Part shown: positions 59,756 to 64,000 of the stretch, piece by piece
Layout of the letters: each line of letters starts with the position of its first letter
How positions within the stretch are numbered: position 1 is the stretch's first letter
Assembly (NCBI RefSeq): GCF_001751365.1
Contig: NZ_LJGT01000041.1
Location: 143,843 to 207,842, forward strand
Direction: 5' to 3'
DNA from: Streptomyces abyssalis
GTDB taxonomy: Bacteria > Actinomycetota > Actinomycetes > Streptomycetales > Streptomycetaceae
DNA length: 64,000 nucleotides
Program-made: the position numbers and the translations under genes
The notes under the pieces: generated by a model
Databases searched by the model: none
What the model was told of the DNA's origin: nothing
What the model saw: the letters and a program-made list of their open reading frames with translations, nothing else

Positions 59756-60103
59756 ATGGAAGCCAGGGCCTCCGCGCGCTATGTGCGCGTTACGCCCATG
59801 AAGGCCCGCCGGGTGGTGGACCTTGTCCGTGGCTTGCCTGCCACGGAGGCCCAGGCGGTCCTGCGCTTCGCACCGCAGGCCGCGAGCGTGCCGGTGGGCA
59901 AGGTGCTGGACAGCGCCATCGCCAATGCCGCACACAACTACGACCACACGGACGCCGACAGCCTCGTCATCTCCGAGGCGTACGTCGACGAGGGCCCGAC
60001 CCTGAAGCGGTTCCGGCCGCGCGCCCAGGGGCGTGCCTACCGGATCCGCAAGCGGACGAGCCACATCACGGTGGTCGTGAGCAGCAAGGAAGGAACCCGG
60101 TAA
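59756..60103 (+). CDS. rplV: 50S ribosomal protein L22
   Basis: A 115-residue protein with a tunnel loop. EARASARYVRVTPMKARRVVDLVRG begins at the ATG at 59756, which has GAAGGGA 5 bp upstream; an in-frame ATG at 59732 lacks this and would add eight unusual residues. It overlaps rpsC by 1 bp. Confidence 0.95.
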   Translation: MEARASARYVRVTPMKARRVVDLVRGLPATEAQAVLRFAPQAASVPVGKVLDSAIANAAHNYDHTDADSLVISEAYVDEGPTLKRFRPRAQGRAYRIRKRTSHITVVVSSKEGTR

Positions 60104-60939
60104 TGGGCCAGAAGGTAAACCCGCACGGGTTCCGCCTCGGCATCACCACCGACTTCAAGTCGCGCTGGTACGCCGACAAGCTCTACAAGGACTACATCAA
60201 GGAAGACGTCGCGATCCGCAAGATGCTCACGCAGGGCATGGAGCGGGCCGGCATCTCCAAGGTGGAGATCGAGCGCACCCGTGACCGCGTACGTGTCGAC
60301 GTGCACACCGCACGTCCCGGCATCGTCATCGGCCGCCGCGGCGCCGAGGCCGACAGGCTCCGGGGCAACCTGGAGAAGCTGACCGGCAAGCAGATCCAGT
60401 TCAACATCCTCGAGGTCAAGAACCCCGAGACCGATGCGCAGCTGGTGGCACAGGCCGTCGCAGAGCAGCTGTCCTCCCGCGTCTCCTTCCGTCGCGCCAT
60501 GCGCAAGAGCATGCAGACGACGATGAAGGCCGGCGCGAAGGGCATCAAGATCCAGTGCGGTGGCCGCCTCGGCGGCGCCGAGATGTCCCGCTCGGAGTTC
60601 TACCGCGAGGGCCGCGTGCCCCTGCACACGCTCCGCGCGAACGTCGACTACGGCTTCTTCGAGGCCAGGACCACCTTCGGCCGCATCGGCGTGAAGGTCT
60701 GGATCTACAAGGGTGACGTCAAGAACATCGCTGAGGTCCGCGCCGAGAACGCCGCCGCCCGTGCGGGCAACCGCCCGTCCCGCGGTGGCGGCAACGAGCG
60801 CCCCCGTCGTGGTGGCGAGCGTGGCGGTCGCGGCCGCAAGCCGCAGCAGCAGAGCGCTCCCGCCGAGGCCACCAAGGCCGAGGCCGCGGCGCCCGCCGCC
60901 GCGGCCGCAGAGCCCGGCGCTGCCGGGAAGGAGGGCTGA
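60103..60939 (+). CDS. rpsC: 30S ribosomal protein S3
   Basis: A 278-residue mRNA-entry protein with a KH domain (IVIGRRGAEADRLRGNLEKL). GQKVNPHGFRLGIT is the family start. Residues after about 215 form an Arg/Gly then Ala/Pro-rich low-complexity tail usual in Streptomyces. ATG at 60103. Confidence 0.98.
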   Translation: MGQKVNPHGFRLGITTDFKSRWYADKLYKDYIKEDVAIRKMLTQGMERAGISKVEIERTRDRVRVDVHTARPGIVIGRRGAEADRLRGNLEKLTGKQIQFNILEVKNPETDAQLVAQAVAEQLSSRVSFRRAMRKSMQTTMKAGAKGIKIQCGGRLGGAEMSRSEFYREGRVPLHTLRANVDYGFFEARTTFGRIGVKVWIYKGDVKNIAEVRAENAAARAGNRPSRGGGNERPRRGGERGGRGRKPQQQSAPAEATKAEAAAPAAAAAEPGAAGKEG

Positions 60940-60944
60940 CCGCC

Positions 60945-61364
60945 ATGCTTATCCCGCGCAGGGTCAAGCACCGTAAGCAGCACCACCCGAAGCGCACGGG
61001 CATGGCCAAGGGTGGCACCGAGGTCTCGTTCGGTGAGTACGGCATCCAGGCCGTCACCGCCGCGTACGTGACGAACCGGCAGATCGAGGCAGCTCGTATC
61101 TCCATGACTCGTCACATCAAGCGTGGCGGCAAGGTGTGGATCAACATCTACCCGGACCGCCCGCTGACGAAGAAGCCCGCCGAGACCCGCATGGGTTCCG
61201 GCAAGGGCTCTCCGGAGTGGTGGATCGCGAACGTCAAGCCGGGACGGGTGATGTTCGAGCTGTCCTACCCGAACGAGAAGATTGCCAAGGAGGCGCTCAC
61301 CCGCGCCGCCCACAAGCTTCCGATGAAGTGCCGGATCGTTCGGCGCGAGGCAGGTGAGTCGTGA
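60945..61364 (+). CDS. rplP: 50S ribosomal protein L16
   Basis: A 139-residue protein at the A-site side of the peptidyl-transferase centre. LIPRRVKHRKQHHPKRTGMAKGG and RMGSGKGSPEWWIANVKPG are diagnostic. ATG at 60945, 5 bp after rpsC. Confidence 0.98.
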   Translation: MLIPRRVKHRKQHHPKRTGMAKGGTEVSFGEYGIQAVTAAYVTNRQIEAARISMTRHIKRGGKVWINIYPDRPLTKKPAETRMGSGKGSPEWWIANVKPGRVMFELSYPNEKIAKEALTRAAHKLPMKCRIVRREAGES

Positions 61365-61588
61365 TGGCGGCCGGCACGAAGGCCACCGAGCTGCGTGAGC
61401 TGGGCGACGAGGAGCTTCTCGGCAAGCTTCGCGAGTCCAAGGAAGAGCTGTTCAACCTCCGCTTCCAGGCGGCGACCGGGCAGCTGGAGAACCACGGCCG
61501 GCTGAAGGCCGTGCGCAAGGACATCGCCCGGATCTACACCCTGATGCGTGAGCGTGAGCTGGGCATCGAGACGGTGGAGAGCGCCTGA
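61364..61588 (+). CDS. rpmC: 50S ribosomal protein L29
   Basis: A 74-residue tunnel-exit protein made of two antiparallel helices. LRELGDEELLGKLRESKEELFNLRFQAATGQLEN is split by the hinge GQLENHGRLK. The ATG at 61364 overlaps the rplP stop and gives the usual length; a GTG one codon earlier is less likely. Confidence 0.96.
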   Translation: MAAGTKATELRELGDEELLGKLRESKEELFNLRFQAATGQLENHGRLKAVRKDIARIYTLMRERELGIETVESA

Positions 61589-61872
61589 TGAGCGAGACGA
61601 ATGTGACTGAGAAGCAGCAGGAGCGCGGTTTCCGCAAGACCCGCGAGGGTCTCGTCGTCAGCGACAAGATGGACAAGACCGTCGTCGTCGCAGTCGAGGA
61701 CCGCGTCAAGCACGCGCTGTACGGCAAGGTCATCCGCCGTACGAACAAGCTCAAGGCGCACGACGAGCAGAACGCCGCCGGGGTCGGCGACCGCGTACTC
61801 CTCATGGAGACCCGGCCGCTGTCCGCGACCAAGCGCTGGCGCATCGTCGAGGTTCTTGAGAAGGCGAAGTAA
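61588..61872 (+). CDS. rpsQ: 30S ribosomal protein S17
   Basis: A 94-residue OB-fold assembly protein. GLVVSDKMDKTVVVAVEDRVKHALYGK and GDRVLLMETRPLSATKRWRIVE are diagnostic. ATG at 61588 overlaps the rpmC stop. A 126-bp gap before rplN holds no supported gene. Confidence 0.97.
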   Translation: MSETNVTEKQQERGFRKTREGLVVSDKMDKTVVVAVEDRVKHALYGKVIRRTNKLKAHDEQNAAGVGDRVLLMETRPLSATKRWRIVEVLEKAK

Positions 61873-61998
61873 GCAGTTCCGCAACGGAATTGGCTTGGCA
61901 ATCAGCCTGGGGACCCCCAGGACAGTTCCGCCAGGCTCGGCAGGGCACGCCCCCGGGCGTGACCCTGCCGGGAACCGGCAGACGATCAGGAGATAGAC

Positions 61999-62367
61999 GT
62001 GATCCAGCAGGAGTCCCGGCTGCGCGTCGCCGACAACACGGGTGCGAAGGAGATTCTCACCATCCGTGTGCTCGGCGGCTCGGGCCGGCGCTACGCGGGC
62101 GTCGGTGACGTCATCGTCGCTACCGTCAAGGACGCGATCCCGGGCGGGAACGTGAAGAAGGGCGACATCGTCAAGGCCGTCATCGTGCGCACCGTCAAGG
62201 AGCGCCGCCGGCCCGACGGCTCGTACATCCGCTTCGACGAGAACGCGGCGGTCATCCTCAAGAACGACGGCGACCCCCGCGGCACCCGCATCTTCGGCCC
62301 CGTGGGCCGGGAGCTGCGCGAGAAGAAGTTCATGAAGATCATCTCGCTCGCGCCGGAGGTGCTGTGA
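61999..62367 (+). CDS. rplN: 50S ribosomal protein L14
   Basis: A 122-residue intersubunit-bridge protein. IQQESRLRVADNTGAKEILTIRVLGG and GTRIFGPVGRELREKKFMKI are diagnostic. GTG at 61999 after AGGAGAT. Confidence 0.98.
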   Translation: MIQQESRLRVADNTGAKEILTIRVLGGSGRRYAGVGDVIVATVKDAIPGGNVKKGDIVKAVIVRTVKERRRPDGSYIRFDENAAVILKNDGDPRGTRIFGPVGRELREKKFMKIISLAPEVL

Positions 62368-62369
62368 CG

Positions 62370-62693
62370 ATGAAGATCAAGAAGGGCGACCTGGTCCAGG
62401 TCATCACCGGCAAGGACAAGGGCAAGCAGGGCAAGGTCATCGTGGCCTACCCCCGCGAGGACCGAGTCCTGGTCGAGGGTGTCAACCGGGTCAAGAAGCA
62501 CACGAAGGCCGGCCAGACCGCTCGTGGTTCGAAGACGGGCGGGATCGTGACGACCGAAGCTCCGGTCCACGTCAGCAACGTGCAGCTCGTGGTGGAGAAG
62601 GACGGCAACAAGGTCGTCACCCGCGTCGGATACCGCTTCGATGACGACGGCAACAAGATCCGCGTTGCCAAGCGGACCGGTGAGGACATCTGA
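62370..62693 (+). CDS. rplX: 50S ribosomal protein L24
   Basis: A 107-residue assembly initiator with a KOW motif (KGDLVQVITGKDKGKQGKVI). The ATG at 62370 gives the usual MKIKKGD start; a GTG two codons earlier overlaps rplN by 4 bp and is a weaker alternative. It overlaps rplE by 1 bp. Confidence 0.96.
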   Translation: MKIKKGDLVQVITGKDKGKQGKVIVAYPREDRVLVEGVNRVKKHTKAGQTARGSKTGGIVTTEAPVHVSNVQLVVEKDGNKVVTRVGYRFDDDGNKIRVAKRTGEDI

Positions 62694-63253
62694 TGACTGC
62701 CACCACTGAAGCACCGCGCCTCAAGCAGCGCTACCGCTCCGAGATCAAGGGCAAGCTGCAGGACGAGTTCAAGTACGAGAACGTCATGCAGGTCCCCGGT
62801 CTCACCAAGATCGTGGTCAACATGGGTGTGGGCGACGCCGCCCGCGACTCCAAGTTGATGGACGGTGCCATCAAGGACCTCACCACGATCACCGGCCAGA
62901 AGCCGGCGGTGACCAAGGCCCGCAAGTCCATCGCGCAGTTCAAGCTGCGTGAGGGCATGCCGATCGGCGCGCACGTGACGCTGCGCGGCGACCGGATGTG
63001 GGAGTTCCTGGACCGCCTGCTGTCCCTCGCGCTGCCGCGCATCCGCGACTTCCGCGGTCTGTCGCAGAAGCAGTTCGACGGGCGGGGCAACTACACCTTC
63101 GGTCTCACGGAGCAGGTCATGTTCCACGAGATCGACCAGGACAAGATCGACCGGGTCCGGGGCATGGACATCACCGTGGTCACCACGGCGACCAACGACG
63201 ACGAGGGCCGCTCCCTCCTTCGTCACCTCGGCTTCCCGTTCAAGGAGAACTGA
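62693..63253 (+). CDS. rplE: 50S ribosomal protein L5
   Basis: A 186-residue 5S rRNA-binding protein. VMQVPGLTKIVVNMGVGDAARD and LREGMPIGAHVTLRGDRMWEFLDRL are diagnostic. ATG at 62693; rpsN begins 1 bp after the stop. Confidence 0.98.
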   Translation: MTATTEAPRLKQRYRSEIKGKLQDEFKYENVMQVPGLTKIVVNMGVGDAARDSKLMDGAIKDLTTITGQKPAVTKARKSIAQFKLREGMPIGAHVTLRGDRMWEFLDRLLSLALPRIRDFRGLSQKQFDGRGNYTFGLTEQVMFHEIDQDKIDRVRGMDITVVTTATNDDEGRSLLRHLGFPFKEN

Positions 63254-63254
63254 C

Positions 63255-63440
63255 ATGGCGAAGAAGGCTCTGATCTCCAAGGCCGCTCGCAAGCCGAAGT
63301 TCGCTGTCCGCGCGTACACGCGCTGCCAGCGCTGCGGCCGTCCGCACTCCGTCTACCGCAAGTTCGGCCTTTGCCGCGTGTGCCTTCGCCAGATGGCGCA
63401 CCGTGGCGAGCTGCCGGGCGTGACCAAGAGCTCCTGGTAA
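63255..63440 (+). CDS. rpsN: 30S ribosomal protein S14, zinc type
   Basis: A 61-residue short S14 with zinc ligands Cys24/27 and Cys40/43. AKKALISKAARKPKF is the usual start. ATG at 63255. Zinc-free S14 copies often exist elsewhere in Streptomyces genomes. Confidence 0.97.
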   Translation: MAKKALISKAARKPKFAVRAYTRCQRCGRPHSVYRKFGLCRVCLRQMAHRGELPGVTKSSW

Positions 63441-63679
63441 CCCGTCGCTCGCCCTTCGCCAGGAGGGCGAGCGAGTACGGGCCAGCCAGGACTCTCGGTA
63501 AGAGCATCAAGGCCGGACGGGTGTCCGCCGCACGCCGCTGAGGTCGTGCGGCCGGCCGCCCGCCGTCCGTGACCGTCTTACTACGCCGTAGGTCCCCGCA
63601 CCCCACCTGTCCTGTCCGTGTACAGGGAGAAGGAGGGCGCATACAGGAAACCCCGGCGAGAGAGGCCGAAGGCCATCAC

Positions 63680-64000
63680 ATGACAATGACCGATCCGATC
63701 GCGGACATGCTGACGCGTCTGCGTAACGCGAACTCGGCGTATCACGACGCCGTCGTGATGCCGCACAGCAAGATCAAGTCGCACATCGCGGAGATTCTCC
63801 AGCAGGAGGGCTACATCACCGGCTGGAGGACCGAGGAGGCCCACGTCGGCAAGAGCCTCGTGCTCGAGCTGAAGTTCGGCCCGAACCGCGAGCGCTCGAT
63901 CGCGGGCATCAAGCGGATCTCGAAGCCGGGCCTGCGGGTCTACGCGAAGTCCACCAACCTGCCCAAGGTGCTCGGTGGCCTGGGAGTGGCGATCATCTCC
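63680..64000 (+). CDS. rpsH: 30S ribosomal protein S8 (partial, runs off window end)
   Basis: The first 107 residues of an expected 132 or so. TDPIADMLTRLRNANSAYHD and IKRISKPGLRVYAKSTNLPKVL are diagnostic; S8 binds 16S rRNA and in enterics represses the spc operon. ATG at 63680 (a second ATG two codons on). The 239-bp gap after rpsN holds no supported gene. Confidence 0.97.
   Translation, partial: MTMTDPIADMLTRLRNANSAYHDAVVMPHSKIKSHIAEILQQEGYITGWRTEEAHVGKSLVLELKFGPNRERSIAGIKRISKPGLRVYAKSTNLPKVLGGLGVAIIS

Overview
The window is about 70% G+C with strongly C/G-ending codons, and its gene order matches the central chromosome core of a Streptomyces-type actinomycete: nuo (second cluster)-htpX, yajQ-tRNA-Tyr, rpmG-hadA/hadB-murB-add-aspC-tRNA-Trp-secE-nusG-rplKA-rplJL-rpoBC-rpsL-rpsG-fusA-tuf, then the S10 ribosomal operon. 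The species cannot be fixed from the sequence alone.

Layout. 1-2271: the 3'-truncated gene of a sensor histidine kinase and a secreted trypsin-like protease, both on the minus strand. 2737-13272: a ten-gene NADH dehydrogenase-like operon, nuoABCHIJKLMN, with no nuoD, E, F or G; nearly every junction is a stop/start overlap. 13440-18330: an HtpX protease, a TetR regulator with two palindromic operators, and an MMPL exporter carrying three extra C-terminal repeats. 18542-27294: an accessory-like stretch holding yajQ, tRNA-Tyr, small membrane proteins, an SRPBCC protein, a CmtR-type metal sensor with its CDF exporter, a LURP-one protein, a YihY membrane protein, an NAD(P)-binding protein and an amidohydrolase homologue that has lost catalytic residues.

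27527-34416: tRNA-Thr and tRNA-Met, rpmG, the MaoC-type hydratase pair hadA/hadB, murB, a divergent NAD(P)-binding gene/tetR pair sharing a 52-bp perfect inverted repeat, adenosine deaminase, aspartate aminotransferase and tRNA-Trp. 34527-52965: protein export, transcription and translation core (secE, nusG, L11, L1, L10, L7/L12, rpoB, rpoC, S12, S7, EF-G, EF-Tu), interrupted by one lipoprotein gene and one DUF1707 membrane protein gene. 53178-56156: yceI, panD, and a marR-class V aminotransferase pair. 56572-64000: the S10/spc ribosomal protein cluster, ending inside rpsH.

Most of the window is conserved housekeeping DNA and I see no large unknown system. The observations most worth a second look are: RpoB with Asn at residue 442, the position equivalent to E. 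coli Ser531, a classical rifampicin-resistance site; a histidine kinase gene whose codon usage switches abruptly mid-gene; the 25-bp-arm perfect inverted repeat between the divergent genes; the amidohydrolase lacking metal/catalytic residues; the Nuo-type complex without D/E/F/G whose peripheral subunits carry long low-complexity tails; and the MMPL exporter with fused carboxypeptidase-regulatory-like repeats.
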